DNA of 64,000 bases from Carallia brachiata (GCA_021464245.1 JADCRB010000013.1:1371424-1435423), one strand, 5' to 3'. Positions 36,531 through 48,691 are shown, counted from the first letter of the stretch. The notes: generated from the sequence alone by a model not told the origin. Program-made: numbers and translations.

Positions 36531-36869
36531 AACACACAATTAAACACGAAATTTATATTTAATATTATTTAGTAGATTATTTTTATTTTTTTAAAATTTA
36601 ATTGTTAAAAAATTTATATCACTTTTTGTCTACATGTGTGTTAAAATTTTTTTCTTTGTAATTTTTCTTAATTAAATGCATATATATTATATATATACAT
36701 ATTTTATTTATATATGAATGTACATAGAGACCAACATTACTTGGTGACGCCAACAAAGCTTCGCATAAACTAACACATGCAATCTCTTGTATTGCATTGT
36801 CAGTACTTTGCGGAGTTTTATTCCGTATTCTGTTTTGTTCAAAAAATATTCTGTACTGTGTCTCCCACC

Positions 36870-37138
36870 ACCACCTTTTTGGTCTCTCCGTCTCCCTCTC
36901 TCGCTCTCTCTCACTCGTAATAAGATTGTCGATTTGTTCATTTAAAATGCACGATGAGTTCTAAGTTAGAACTCATCGTCCATTGTAAATGAACAAATTG
37001 GCAAACTTTTAAGTACCGTTCCTCTCTGCAAAGATTGGTCAAACTCTTCTGCTTCTCTTCCAAAGGCTTCATGGGATTGCAAAACGAAAACGATTCATCT
37101 CTTCTTTGAGGAACCCTTTTGACAGTTATACGGTATAG
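36870..37138 (+). promoter_or_regulatory. CSLD leader (5' UTR) exon, left copy
   Basis: A TATA-rich stretch (about 36680-36715) precedes a CT-rich leader with (CT)n at 36893-36915 and a strong donor AG|GTAAGC at 37138/37139. The matching acceptor is ttgttgtatccag at 37970, giving a leader intron of 832 bp that ends 33 nt before the CSLD start codon. The transcription start is not fixed. The leader contains a large inverted repeat (36931-37000) missing from the paralogous copy. Confidence 0.55.
36931..37000. repeat. Near-perfect inverted repeat in the CSLD leader
   Basis: Arms 36931-36963 and 36967-37000 (about 33 bp each, sharing cgatgagttcta, ttcattta and gatttgttc) are separated by only a few bases. 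A transcript could form a long hairpin. Block B has a single arm at 63018-63048, so the second arm is a local inverted duplication in the left copy. Confidence 0.8.
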
Positions 37139-37970
37139 GTAAGCTTTTTTCTTGTTTTTACCATGTTAACATTAGCATCAGAAGTCCTAGTTCGACCTTG
37201 CAAGCTTCTGGGGGTGTGATAAATTGTTGGATGTTTTTCTGCCTAATAAAAGGTGAAAGCTTTTGTATGTTTTATTGGGTTTTCTTATCTGTTTTTGTTT
37301 TTGGGCTTTAATGCTTTTTGGGGTTTCTGCTTTTTGGGTTTTGTGGGAAGCTACTTTAGTGGCGCGTTTTTGTTTTTGTTTTTGTTTTTGTTTTTTGTTT
37401 TGTTTTGTTTTGTTGTGATTTGATTTCTGAGTTCATTTTCTGTTAATGAGGTTATTTGGGTGAGTATTGTTGTTCACTTTTTATCGTTTCTTTTTGAATG
37501 ATGCGGACTGTGGTTTGATTTCAGCTACTCATCATGACTTTTGCTTGGTTGCTGAGAAACTTCCCGGGTAAATAAAGGGAAAAAAATTGGTCTGGATATT
37601 TAATAATTTGATTAGAATCGACCAAAAGGTTAAAATGTTTCAACCAGTTTTGTCTAATTTTATTTTTCTATTTATTTGATGTGAATTTTCTGGCGATCAT
37701 TGAGTTTCTCTTCTATGAAGGCTGTCCTTGTATTGGCAACCGACCAATGGACCATTAAATTAGATGATTTATTGACGTCGGGCTGACTCTTTGGCTCATA
37801 TGGAGAGATTTTGACTAAGTTTGAATCCTGTTGCAATAGACCATTTTGGGGGCATTTGCTAGGAGATGGATCAAATTATAGATTAGAATTCTCAGGTTAA
37901 CGTTAATAACTTAGTATCTGACAGTATATTTGGAAATTATGTCAATGTGGATTAAGTTTGTTGTATCCAG
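37139..37970 (+). other. CSLD leader intron
   Basis: This GT...AG intron in the 5' UTR begins gtaagctttttt, is rich in T and G/T repeats (gtttttgttttt around 37370-37420), and ends ttgttgtatccag. The counterpart at 63166-64000 is interrupted by the window edge. Confidence 0.6.
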
Positions 37971-38003
37971 GATCCAAATTGACTTCATTGATAGTGTCAA
38001 GAT

Positions 38004-41000
38004 ATGGCCTCCAGATCGTTCAAAGTTAGCAGACCAAATTTATCAATAAGTTCTGATGCCACCGATCGTCAAAAGCCACCATTGCCTCCAACTGTGACAT
38101 TTGGCCAGAGAACTTCCTCGGGTCGCTATGTGAGCTACTTGAGGGATGATCCTGATAGTGATCTTAGTGGCAGCCATGATTTCATGAATTATACTGTGCA
38201 CATACCACCCACCCCTGACAACCAACCCATGGATCTATCCATGTCTCAAAAGGTTGAAGAGCAATATGTATCAAATTCACTCTTCACGGGTGGTTTTAAT
38301 ACTGTTACGAGGGCTCATCTCATGGACAAGGTTATTGATTCTGAAACGAGTCATCCCCAGATGGCTGCTGCCAAGGGATCCTCTTGCACAGTTCCAGGTT
38401 GTGATGGAAAAGTAATAAGCGATGAACGTGGATTGGATATTCTTCCTTGCGAATGTGATTTTAAAATATGTCGGGACTGCTATATTGATGCTGTGAAAAC
38501 AGGGGGTGGAATTTGCCCAGGTTGCAAGGAGCCATATAAGAACACTGACTTAGATGATGTGGCTGTGGATCTTGGGAGGCCACTTCCGCTTCCTCCACCG
38601 GGCACAGTGTCGAAAATGGAGAGGAGGTTATCTTTGATGAAGTCAACCAAGTCAGTGTTGTTAAGGAGCCAGACTGGAGACTTTGATCACAATAGATGGC
38701 CATTCGAGACAAGGGGCACATATGGGTATGGGAACGCAATATGGCCTAATGATGAGAGTCTTGGCAATGGTAAAGATGATGAAGGCGTTGAGCCCAAAGA
38801 GTTGATGACCAAACCATGGAGGCCACTCACTCAGAAACTAAGGATACCAGCTGGCATAATTATCCCATATAGGTACAGTCTTTAATTAGTTTTTTGTTTT
38901 CTTCTCCATAATATCCGTTATTGTTATCAAAAACAAAACTAGAAGCTACTTACATATTCATGGCTAGTATGTATAATGTCCATGATATTCCATAGCAGTA
39001 AGCCTTGGTGATCTCACACAGCAAAATACAAATAGTCAGGAAATCATCATTGGGATGATGAGAAGTTCCACGCATAATCGTTCCACACACACACAGATAC
39101 ATGCACAAGCATGTGCACTGGAAATCAATGGATTCTAACCTTTCTTCACAAATTTTCTTCGGTTGCTATATCCTGTGGTAATAAGGTGGCAAAATTAGTG
39201 CGAACATTATGCAGTTCCATGAAATCAACCACCTATATTGAGCGGAGTTTTTTAAGTTTAATGTAAACAAACCTGCAACACTTGGATTTTCACCTTGGAA
39301 AAATGTCATCATTATGCCCTTGACTATCATGGATGTATGAAATCATCTAGGCTTATTGCTACGGAATATAAAACCATCATCTGGCATGTCAGTGCGATAA
39401 TGTGGAATGACTTAGGTTTCATCTGAGGCCAAGCTTCTGTTATTATTATTATTCTTTTTATGTTAAATCCCCGGATATCTATCTCTTTCAAGATGAGACT
39501 AGAGCTTGGGTCTTTGAATGACCATCCAAAGAATTTAGAAACAAGCTTGCCGAAGAGTTTAGTTTGAATTGGAAACATATACCTACGTTTATGGTTACAT
39601 TTTGTTTTCTGGTGTTATACAGTGTAGTGTTATAAGTCCTCCCTTTCAAACTCATCTTGTTCAACACTTTTTGCTGCATCTGTTCGTGTAGGCTTCTTGT
39701 TTTTTTTCGTGCTGTCGCTCTTGGATTATTCTTGCAATGGAGAGTCACGAATCCAAACAGTGATGCAATTTGGCTATGGGGAATGTCAGTCGTATGCGAG
39801 ATCTGGTTTGCTTTTTCCTGGCTTCTTGATCAACTTCCCAAGCTTTGCCCAGTCAATCGTGCTACAGATCTTAATGTCCTGAAGGAGAAATTTGAAACAC
39901 CTAATCCCAGTAATCCCACCGGCAAATCTGATCTCCCGGGCGTAGATTTTTTTGTCTCCACTACAGATCCAGAGAAAGAACCACCTCTTGTCACTGCGAA
40001 CACCATATTGTCAATTCTGTCTTGTGATTACCCGGTTGAAAAGCTTTCTTGCTATGTTTCTGATGATGGAGGTGCATTGCTAACATTTGAAGCCATGGCA
40101 GAAGCTGCAAGTTTTGCTAACATATGGGTTCCTTTCTGCCGTAAACATGACATTGAGCCCAGGAATCCAGAATCTTACTTCACTTTAAAGAGGGATCCTT
40201 ATAAGAACAAAGTGCGGCCAGATTTTGTTAGGGATCGCAGAAGAGTAAAACGGGAATATGATGAATTCAAAGTTCGAATTAATGGCCTGCCTGATTCAAT
40301 TCGTCGCCGATCCGATGCCTATCATGCTCGAGAAGAAATCAAGGCTATGAAGATTCAGAGGGAAAAGAGGGGAGATGAACCTTTGGAGAGTATAAAGATT
40401 CCAAAGGCGACTTGGATGGCTGATGGTACTCATTGGCCAGGAACTTGGCTGCATTCAGCACCTGAGCATTCTAGAGGTGACCATGCTGGTATTATACAGG
40501 TACGATACCCCAATGAATAATTTATTTATGCCAACATCATGAGTGTTAAGGAAACAGTTATACAGGTTGTTATTGGCGCCATGTTGTAGACAATAAATTG
40601 GAAATAAAATGCACTTAAAAACCTATGGGGGAAAAAAGAAAAGAAAAGGCTGTATGATTTAATTGTACATGATGCAGGTAATGTTGAAACCTCCCAGTGA
40701 TGAACCACTGCTTGCAACTGGCGAGGATAATAAGATCATGGACCTTACTGAAGTTGATATACGCCTCCCATTACTTGTTTATGTCTCTCGTGAGAAGCGA
40801 CCTGGCTATGACCACAACAAGAAGGCAGGGGCCATGAATGCACTTGTCCGAGCCTCTGCCATTATGTCAAATGGCGCGTTCATTCTCAACCTTGACTGGG
40901 ATCACTATATCTACAACTCCCAGGCACTGAGGGAAGGTATCTGATTCATGATGGATCGAGGAGGGGATCGCATCTGTTATGTCCAGTTCCCTCAGAGATT

Positions 41001-42432
41001 TGAGGGTATTGACCCTTCTGATCGATATGCTAATCACAACACTGTTTTCTTTGATGTAAACATGCGTGCCCTTGATGGTCTTATGGGCCCAGTTTATGTC
41101 AGAACTGGATGCCTGTTCAGAAGGATAGCAATTTATGGCTTTGACCCACCTCGAGCAAAAGAGTACCACCCAGGCTGCTGCAGCTGCTGCTATTACCGCC
41201 GCAAGAAGGATTCCTCTATTGAAAACGACTCAGAAGAGAGCAGGGCACTAAGAATGGGTGATTCAGATGACGATATGAACCTTTCTCTTTTTCCAAAGAG
41301 GTTTGGCAACTCAGCATACCTCATTGATTCAATTCCAGTGGCTGAGTTTCAAGGTCGTCCCCTTGCAGACCACCCAGCTGTTAGGAATGGACGCCCACCG
41401 GGTGCCCTCACCATTCCCCGTGATCTTCTTGATGCATCAACTGTTGCAGAGGCAATTAACGTCATCTCTTGCTGGTACGAAGACAAGACTGAGTGGGGAC
41501 AGTGTGTAGGATGGATTTATGGGTCTGTTACTGAAGATGTCGTCACCGGATATAGGATGCACAACAGGGGATGGAGATCGATTTATTGTGTGACCAAGCG
41601 TGATGCCTTTCATGGCACTGCTCCAATCAATCTCACCGATAGGCTTTATCAAGTCCTAAGGTGGGCTACCGGTTCTGTTGAGATATTCTTCTCCCGCAAC
41701 AATGCCCTCTTGGCCAGCCCTAAAATGAAGTTTCTGCAGCGAATAGCATATCTCAATATCGGCATCTACCCCTTTAACTCTGTCTTTCTGATCGTCTACT
41801 GCTTTCTTCCAGCTCTTTCCCTATTCTCTGGCCAGTTCATTGTTCAGACTCTCAGTGTCACTTTCCTTACCTACTTACTGTTTATTACTGTGACACTGTG
41901 TCTACTTGCCGTGCTCGAGATCAAGTGGTCTGGCATTAAGCTTGAAGAGTGGTGGAGGAATGAGCAATTTTGGTTGATTGGAGCTACTAGTGCACACCTT
42001 GTTGCTGTGATTCAAGGGTTATTGAAAGTGATTGCGGGAATAGAAATTTCTTTCACCTTGACTTCAAAATCAGCTGGTGATGATGCTGATGATGAGTTTG
42101 CTGATCTCTACATTGTCAAATGGACATCTTTGATGATACCACCAATCACAATCATGATGGTCAACTTGATTGCAATAGCTGTTGGGTTTAGCCGAACAAT
42201 ATATAGTGCTGTACCACAGTGGAGCCGTCTAACTGTTGGTGTCTTCTTCAGCTTCTGGGTCTTAGCTCATCTCTACCCTTTCGCTAAAGGGCTGATGGGA
42301 AGAAGAGGTAGAACGCCAACCATTGTGTTTGTGTGGTCAGGACTAATTGCGATCACGATATCTCTCCTTTGGGTAGCAATTAAACCACCAGCAGGTACAG
42401 GCCAAATCGGAGGTTCGTTTTAGTTCCCTTGA
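38004..42432 (+). pseudogene. CSLD3: Cellulose synthase-like D (CSLD2/CSLD3 type), disrupted
   Basis: Exons 38004-38872, 39692-40499 and 40678-42432 join in phase (R codon split at intron 1, phase 0 at intron 2), giving about 1143 codons, the usual CSLD length. The family makes a beta-glucan in tip-growing cells and acts in Golgi and plasma membrane. Visible parts: an N-terminal 8-Cys RING-like finger (about residues 128-178); two TM segments at the start of exon 2; the first catalytic Asp in [10 protein letters not shown] (about 411); LDWD in place of the family's LDCD (about 632-634); TED (about 843); QVLRW (about 883); and six C-terminal TM segments. TGA at 40942 replaces the Cys of GMCFMMDRGG (residue 648), and the preceding Met is Ile. 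Arg replaces Gly in PVYVGTG (41101-41103). TAG at 42421 replaces the Gln of the GGSFQFP end. Translation would stop at 647 residues, before TED and QxxRW. CSLD3 rather than CSLD2 is my best guess. Confidence 0.9.
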
Positions 42433-42745
42433 TGGATCATTCTACGCTGCTGAGTTAATTTTGTTCAGTGGCATTCCTTCGTCACAGTTTTCCCATTATC
42501 ATGTTGAAGAACACACTGAGGTCTGCTCTGTTTCTTGTGTCCATTTTCTTGTTTTGTTACACTTGCTGTACTGATGGACACAATATAGATGGCAAAATTA
42601 ATACTTCGCTGTGGTTGTAATGTTTTCTACGAAACTTTTCCGTCATTTTCCATTTTAATATCAATTGCTCGGATTCGCTTGTTGTATCCTTTTGTAATTT
42701 ACAGTAAGATTCATTTTGTAATTATTGTCTTGGTGTATAATGCAG
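42433..42745 (+). other. CSLD 3' UTR fused to an exostosin intron end
   Basis: Only about 310 bp separate the CSLD terminal codons from an exostosin exon. The first part looks like an ordinary plant 3' UTR; the last bases (ttggtgtataatgcag) are a splice acceptor. The two must join somewhere near 42680-42740, the inferred tandem-duplication breakpoint. Confidence 0.55.
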
Positions 42746-44663
42746 ATAGCATTGTTTGTTTCTTCCGGCAATGCTCTACAACCAGGATGGCTACTGAAAT
42801 TTTTAAAAATCATCACTGCTTCTCAAACCTGGGAAATGCGGAGCAACCTAATTAAGGTTTGTCACTTTGAGAAAGTTTCTTTAATGACTTTTCATCTCTT
42901 TTTTTTTTTTTTTTTAATTTTTTAAAATTTTGTTGGTCGATTAGTTGACGTTTGTTTGTTGAAGTCAGCCTATCCTTCTCCATCATGTCTTTACTAGATT
43001 TATTCTTAGAATATGTTAGTTTACCAAAGTAAACTCCTACAAGGTAGAAAAATAACAAAATTTGTATATAAAGTACAAAAGTTCTCTCCTTTTGATCATA
43101 AAAATTTGCCATTTCAACTGTAAAGAAGAAGCATCCTAGTGCATGAGGCTCCCACCATATGGAGTTGGAGGGAAGATTAGATGAATGCAGTTTGTTCATA
43201 CAAAGAGACTGCATCCATAACTCGAATTTACGACCTCTAGGTCACAATGGAGTGTTATATCAAGGCTCGTCCTTCTTGCAGTTTCCACCGTCAGAAAGGA
43301 AAAAGCTCACACTTTGTCCTCCATCTCCACCCTCTAATTTCCTTCTTGTCCATCCTTTTGTCTTTTATCTTCCTTTATTTTTTTGTTACCGGCTAAGACT
43401 TTTTTTTTTACCTTGCATCTTTCCTCTCACTTTCTCACGCACGGAGAAGTGAATTTCTTTTTACTGCAAAATCTATATTGCTCAAAGCTGCTGCCATTTG
43501 AAAAAATCGTTTATGCCATCAACAAAATTTTCAATTATTTACTCCTTGAATTTCTAACTTTGTCACTCAAGTACAAATGTAGTTGGATTTGTTCTGTGGT
43601 TTTTGGCTTATTCAATTTCTTGTCTTCTGATTTTTTGGATCCCTATGTTTTTTGTGCATCATGTGTTCTAGGTCATATAATATGATGAAAACGAGAAATG
43701 ATTGTCCATCCCTAAATTGGACGATACTCTTTTTCTTGGAAGGCTTTATTGTACTGACAATAGCAGGTTTGGGTTCAAATCTTAATGTATGGTATAGATA
43801 GATTGCTGTGCTGTAGCACCATGCTATTCTGGTATTGGCATGTCTTCTGGAAAAAAAAAACAAAAAAAATGATGCTTTTATGTACTAGTTGCTGGATATT
43901 GAAGCATTTTTCTGATTAATGGCTATTAAGATAAAGGAATTCGAGTATTCTGTTTTCCTTTTGTGATGCATTTTGTGCTCCATGAGGAATTTCAGCAATC
44001 ATATGCTGCCCAGTCTAGGTGCCTGGGCCATCTTTGCCAAGATTACTTCATTCATTAATTTCGTTGCACATCAAATTTGTATTCTAGGAGCTTCTAGCTT
44101 GGCATGGAAATTTGTTTACTTTTTATAGCCTAGGCAACTGATTTTAATTTTCTCATTCTTTCAGGATGCAAAGAATTTTCTATATTCTCCCCCAGCTCAA
44201 CCTTTGGGACCAGAAGACCTGGCATGTAGGATGGTCAGTTAATTTCTTCTACAATCACTTCTTCTTCTTCTTCTTGCTTTTTCTTTTAAAATAAAAAATT
44301 CACGTTGTTTATACCCATCACAGTTAGAATTCCTGCATTTCCGGTTAGGTACTCGTGAATATTTTGTTTATTTTTAACACTAATATATAGGGTATAAATC
44401 TCTCATATTCATAATGTGCTCAATAAATTATTTGAGGAAGATTTCCCTGTTATTGTGAAATTCAAATAAAAAAAAAATGTATTTATTTGCGTTTGTTGCA
44501 CGGCATATAGATGGCTGGTAAATTGGTGAATATCAAGCTTCACACCCGGGTATCACTACTGGTGGTGGAGTGTAGAAGCATCTGTATTTGTGATTGTAAA
44601 CGGCCAACTCGACTGGTTCAAGTACGTTGTGATCTGTGGCAGAAAGAGCTCTCTTTCGCATGA
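42746..44663 (+). pseudogene. Exostosin (GT47) family, orphan 3' exons
   Basis: Three exons with intact GT/AG borders are present: 42746-42856 (IALFVSSGNALQPGWLLKFL...), 44165-44233 (KNFLYSPPAQPLGPEDL...) and 44511-44663 (MAGKLVNIKLHTR..., stop TGA 44661). They correspond to the C-terminal part of the exostosin-domain proteins whose first exon is at 19609-20099. The catalytic middle (roughly 250 residues) is missing. Several normally conserved residues are changed (TRVSLLVVECRS where the family has a TRRSQRVVKESRS-like motif; LACRM for LVWRM), and the C-terminus is extended, so decay is under way. A SINE lies in the first intron. No promoter or start is present; expression would need read-through from CSLD. 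Confidence 0.85.
43127..43275 (-). mobile_element. tRNA-derived SINE (Au-like), diverged
   Basis: On the minus strand a tRNA-like head with a B-box-like aaattcgagttatgg is followed by gcagtctctttgt and ends in the gggagcctcatgcacta signature of Au-type SINEs. It has diverged from the copy at 4978-5147 and lies inside the exostosin-fragment intron. Confidence 0.65.
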
Positions 44664-45147
44664 GTTTTTTTTTTTCATGGCCCTGCTAGTTTGCAGATGG
44701 GTTCCTCAAATACGGTCATTTAGTTATTCCAACTGAAGTGGGCGAAAGACCATCCTTCTCATTGCAATTTCTGCGTCTGCTTCACCACGGAGACCTTAAT
44801 CTTATTCCTTGCACGTATGGTCTCCTAAGATATTTCATTTAAGCTTATGTCTATTTTTTTATTTTTTATTTTTAAACCAATTAGGTCTTTTAGAACTACA
44901 ATCCATATGTTTGCATATTTGATGAGCGAAATGCGGCCAACTCATTGTACAGTGATCAATTGTTGCGTCTGTATTTCGTTCTGGTTATCTTGACATTTCC
45001 ATTTTGAGGCTGATTCTGGGCGTCTCTGTAAGCAAATGTGAACAACATTCTTATTTTTGGTTTCTTTTTTCAATGAAGTAGTTGAGCTTAAAAGCCTAGA
45101 TAATTCCTCTGGCAAAAGGTAGAAGGCTGCTTGCATTTGTGTTCTTT
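44664..45147. other. 3' flank of the exostosin fragment
   Basis: No coding sequence was found. The stretch is probably the old exostosin 3' UTR and downstream DNA. Confidence 0.35.
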
Positions 45148-45155
45148 CTTTCATG

Positions 45156-45693
45156 CATTAGTTATAAAACCCGACATCGACTCAAGTAGAGGATTGGGTC
45201 AACGAGTCACTGATTTAATTAGTGAGTTATTTATTGACTCAATCATGTCAATATTTATAGTAGTTTTTTACTTTTTTAAGCAAAAAATCATATTATTAAT
45301 TATATCTTAAAGAGAGGAACACATCAAATAGACATACAAGTTTCTTATACAATTGAATACAATGACTGTATTTTCAAAAATTAAAAAATAATTTATGCCA
45401 AACAAAATTTGAGTAAAAGTTTTAAAGAACTCTTTTTTTGGACTTCAATTGTAGATATTACTTAATACATGAACAATAATAAATTGTTGCAGACAGAAAA
45501 AAACGACGAAAAATAACAAGAAAAAACATTGTGCAGCACTGCATTAAAAAACTATTACTTTTACTCTTCATTCATTGTTTGTACAGTGAAAAGTGAAAAA
45601 AATCAAAATTTTTCACTATTTGAATAACCTGGCCTGGCTTAATGCTTAGGCCACCGTCTGAGCGACAAGGTCGGACCAGGTTTTATAATTATG
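45156..45693. mobile_element. Non-autonomous TIR element (hAT-like), 538 bp
   Basis: The ends cattagttataaaaccc and ggttttataattatg are imperfect inverted repeats. They are flanked by a perfect 8-bp duplication ctttcatg (45148-45155, 45694-45701). Subterminal motifs such as tcggaccaggtttta match the style of the 14350-15561 element, indicating the same or a sister family. It is non-coding. Confidence 0.75.
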
Positions 45694-45701
45694 CTTTCAT
45701 G

Positions 45702-47733
45702 GGGTGATACCTTTCTTATAGAGTGCCGTTTGCGTGGCAGATCCCCACAGAACGGAGTGAACCAGTTCCTGTTCTTGGGGCAAATTAACAGTGTCCAGTG
45801 GTCTAATCCTGTTGAAACTGATGCATTCACCCCTGGATGGTAGACATCTACAAAGCCCAAACAAAGATGGGCTAATGCACATAATGGAAGGTTTTGCGAA
45901 AATCCTGACCCCCCAACCATCATAATCCAAGCGCCACGACAGCAATCAGAAGGTGACTGATTGGTCGGCATTCCCACGTGTGCCTCCATGCTGACTGCTA
46001 CTTAGGCCCCTTGTGGCTGAGAGCAAGTAGTGAGCAGCAAGCACCTACTCTTATTAGAATGAAAAAAGTTATGCTCCCGTCAGAGAGAGGCATTGTGCAC
46101 TACTTAGCTAGTCCTTTTCAGTTGGCTATCATGTTAGTTGCTTTTTGTTTTTTTTTTTTTTGTTTTTTTTTTTTTTTTTAAGGAAAGGGAAGTTGAAAGG
46201 TCGTTAAAAGGAGTACGTGATCAATAAAACTCAATGACATAGAATTAAGAGGTTTTAATAAATTATTTTAACTAATTATATTAAAAGTACTCAAAACTTT
46301 GGCCGTTTGCCCATTTAGTTAGTTTCCACATTTTTAGTTCCCGAACCTTATAAGCCACAGCCCCGTTGATCAGACAGGTCCCAGCTAAGTCTTAAACAAA
46401 AGCTAAAAAAAGAGAAAATAAAGGATAACTCGAACGACAAGGAAAATGGGTGTGGAAAGAGAAATTTTAACTGATAGCTCAGAAAACAAGACGACGATAA
46501 AAAGGTTTGAAATTCAGATGAAAGTCAAAGGCAACACAAACGATAGCTGAGCAGATGTTGGCCTGTTGAATTTTACTACGACAGTTTAGTAAACTAATGA
46601 TTTTTTGAGAACTTGACAATAATAGAGGTAATTGAAAGTTGTAATTTTCAATTAAGGGATTAAAGATTTGAAGTTCATTAGTCTCCTTCCCTCACTAACA
46701 AGTGTAAATTGAGGAATTTTTAATAAAATAAAAAAGAATCAAAATAAATTGTACCTGCTTTGTGTAACAATGACATTTTTATCCAGATACTGGGGGAACA
46801 TTAAAAAAAAAAAAAAACAACAACATTTTTATTAAAAAGAATTATGTAATTGTGGTGTGCTTTTTTTTTTTGGTTGTCTTTTCTTTATACTTTTTTTGTC
46901 TTTTCTTTATACTAAAATACTGCATTCTCTAAATACAGGTTTGAATTGTAGCGCAACATCAAATTTTAAAATATATTAAATATCAATAATTCCGTCGTTA
47001 ATTCAAAATACGAGGTTTCAAATCACAATTATAATCTCAAATAGACATGTTATGGCGTAACTTTCGAGAGGTTTTTTTTTAACTTTATTTTTAGGAGTGG
47101 GGCTTTTTTTCAATCTGGGAGTAAAGGCGACTCAAAATATTAAATTGGATTTAATTCTTTATTAAAAATTTTGGTAATAATATAAATTAGATGATTGAAT
47201 TAAAAAATTAAATATTTTATTAAATATTATTTAATAAGATATGTGTACAGATGTCATTTGTGATCGCGTGTCAAAACCTCCCTCTACCAAAACTCTCTCT
47301 GCTCACTGAAGCGCCCCTACCGACCACCTCCTTATTTCTAGCCAACGGTCAATTATATTCTTTATAAAAAAATATTAGTAATAATTATTTTTATTTTTTA
47401 TTTTTATAATTGTTGATTATGTGGCAGTTGTTGATTAATTGTCAAAAAATTAAATATTTAAAATATTATAAAAATATTATTAAAAAATATTAATATATTA
47501 ATTTATAATTAATACCTATAAAAAAAAATAAAAAATAATTATTCGTAGTAAACCCCTTCCTTTCTATCCCTCTCGCTTCCTCTCAACCTGTCTCTCTCTG
47601 TCGTGCTCCTGATCCCTTGTCTACTGCCGTTCTTGTCTTTCTCTACTCTTATCTCTTTTTTATGAATTTTTAGCTTGTTTTTTCTTTTGATCTAGCTTGA
47701 AAAAGAACACATATGGCTATCCCTTTGTCGGAT
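45702..47733. other. Gene-poor stretch
   Basis: 45710-46020 is close to 50% GC and has overlapping short frames on the minus strand but no recognised protein. The rest is AT-rich with poly-T and poly-A runs and a 17-bp tandem repeat (tgtcttttctttatact) near 46878-46915. Confidence 0.35.
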
Positions 47734-48171
47734 TCATGCCCGTCTCGGGTTCCCCATCTTTTTCATCATCTCAGTCGTCGTCTCCAGCGCCGGCGCCACC
47801 ATGCTTGCCATAGTTGACGACAGCACAGCCATGCCGGCCGTTGCCATTGTTGGCGCCCCTACCTCCTCTGTCGCAGCTGAAGATGACGTCGGTGTTGCCA
47901 ATGCAGCCTCCACTACTAGTACCGCTTCTGCTTGCGCCGCCGGAGAAGATGCTGCTAACGCCTCCTCTACCACGGCCTGTGTTGCCGTTGTCGACCTTCC
48001 TGCCGCTGTCGTCACTGCCGCTGGTGCTGCTGGCAGCGCCATCACCAGCCGCGGCAGTGGTCTTATAGGATTGGTTGCTATGGTGTTTTTTGGGATGGGT
48101 GTCCTACTCCGTTTACGGAATGGAGTGTGTTTGGCTGTTGGTTTTTGATATCGATGTTGTATTGTGTTCAA
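47734..48171. other. GC-rich, Ala/Val-rich open frames of unknown status
   Basis: An isolated GC-rich island is open on both strands. The plus-strand frame at 47801-48148 (115 aa) is Ala/Val/Thr-rich with a hydrophobic C-terminal stretch (GLIGLVAMVFFGMGVLL), reminiscent of small arabinogalactan-like proteins. The minus-strand frame (145 aa) is equally Ala-rich. Repeated gcc/gct codons can keep several frames open by chance. No family is recognised and no splice context is seen. Confidence 0.25.
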
Positions 48172-48688
48172 ATTTGGGACAAATCATTATAAGATATACT
48201 CCATCGATTTCCATCGCAGACCCGTTAAAATGAGGCTCGTTTTGCTGTAGATAATTTTATTTATATGAGTTAAATCTGTAAGTAAGTTTACTTTTAATTT
48301 GATTTTTTTTAAAAAAAAAATTCGTTAAAATAGTGTTTAGGTCCAGTTAATTAATGGTCAATTTGACCAAAATACTTATAGAATATTTTGACTATCCTGT
48401 ACTTTTACTGTATGAAAATTTTTAAATTTGTGTATAAATTTAATTAATATTAATACAATGTTTTTTCATAATATTTTTTTTTTATAAAAAGAGCGAGCTA
48501 CCTGCTCTCTCAAGAAAAATTAATTCTTTACAACTCTGGAATGGGGGTTATCGTTTATTCACACAACCCTTGCTTCCGTTAGTGGGGATCACTACAACAT
48601 CCGTGGACTACACCCACCTGTCCGTGGGTCTGAACAACGGCCATAAATCCAGCACAAAATAAAACAACAAGAAGACCTAGACACCCAA

Positions 48689-48691
<3 letters not shown>

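Larger units (their letters stand above)
34770..38003 (+). repeat. Segmental duplication block A, part 4 (partner 59293-64000)
   Basis: From tataatttagaattatttgg onward this matches block B up to the right edge of the window, including the whole CSLD promoter, leader exon and most of the leader intron. A-specific changes are a foldback insertion at about 35350-35530 and an inverted duplication at 36931-37000. A tract at 35706-35885 has no partner in B. Confidence 0.85.

Noticed and set aside
40942..40944. In-frame TGA in CSLD as programmed recoding
   Set aside because: No selenocysteine or read-through context is known for plant CSLDs. The codon sits where the family has Cys, beside other damaging changes and a second stop at 42421, so ordinary decay or sequence error is simpler.
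45639..45989. 116-residue minus-strand open frame in a GC-balanced stretch
   Set aside because: No recognisable family, an overlapping alternative frame, and its end runs into the TIR element at 45156-45693.
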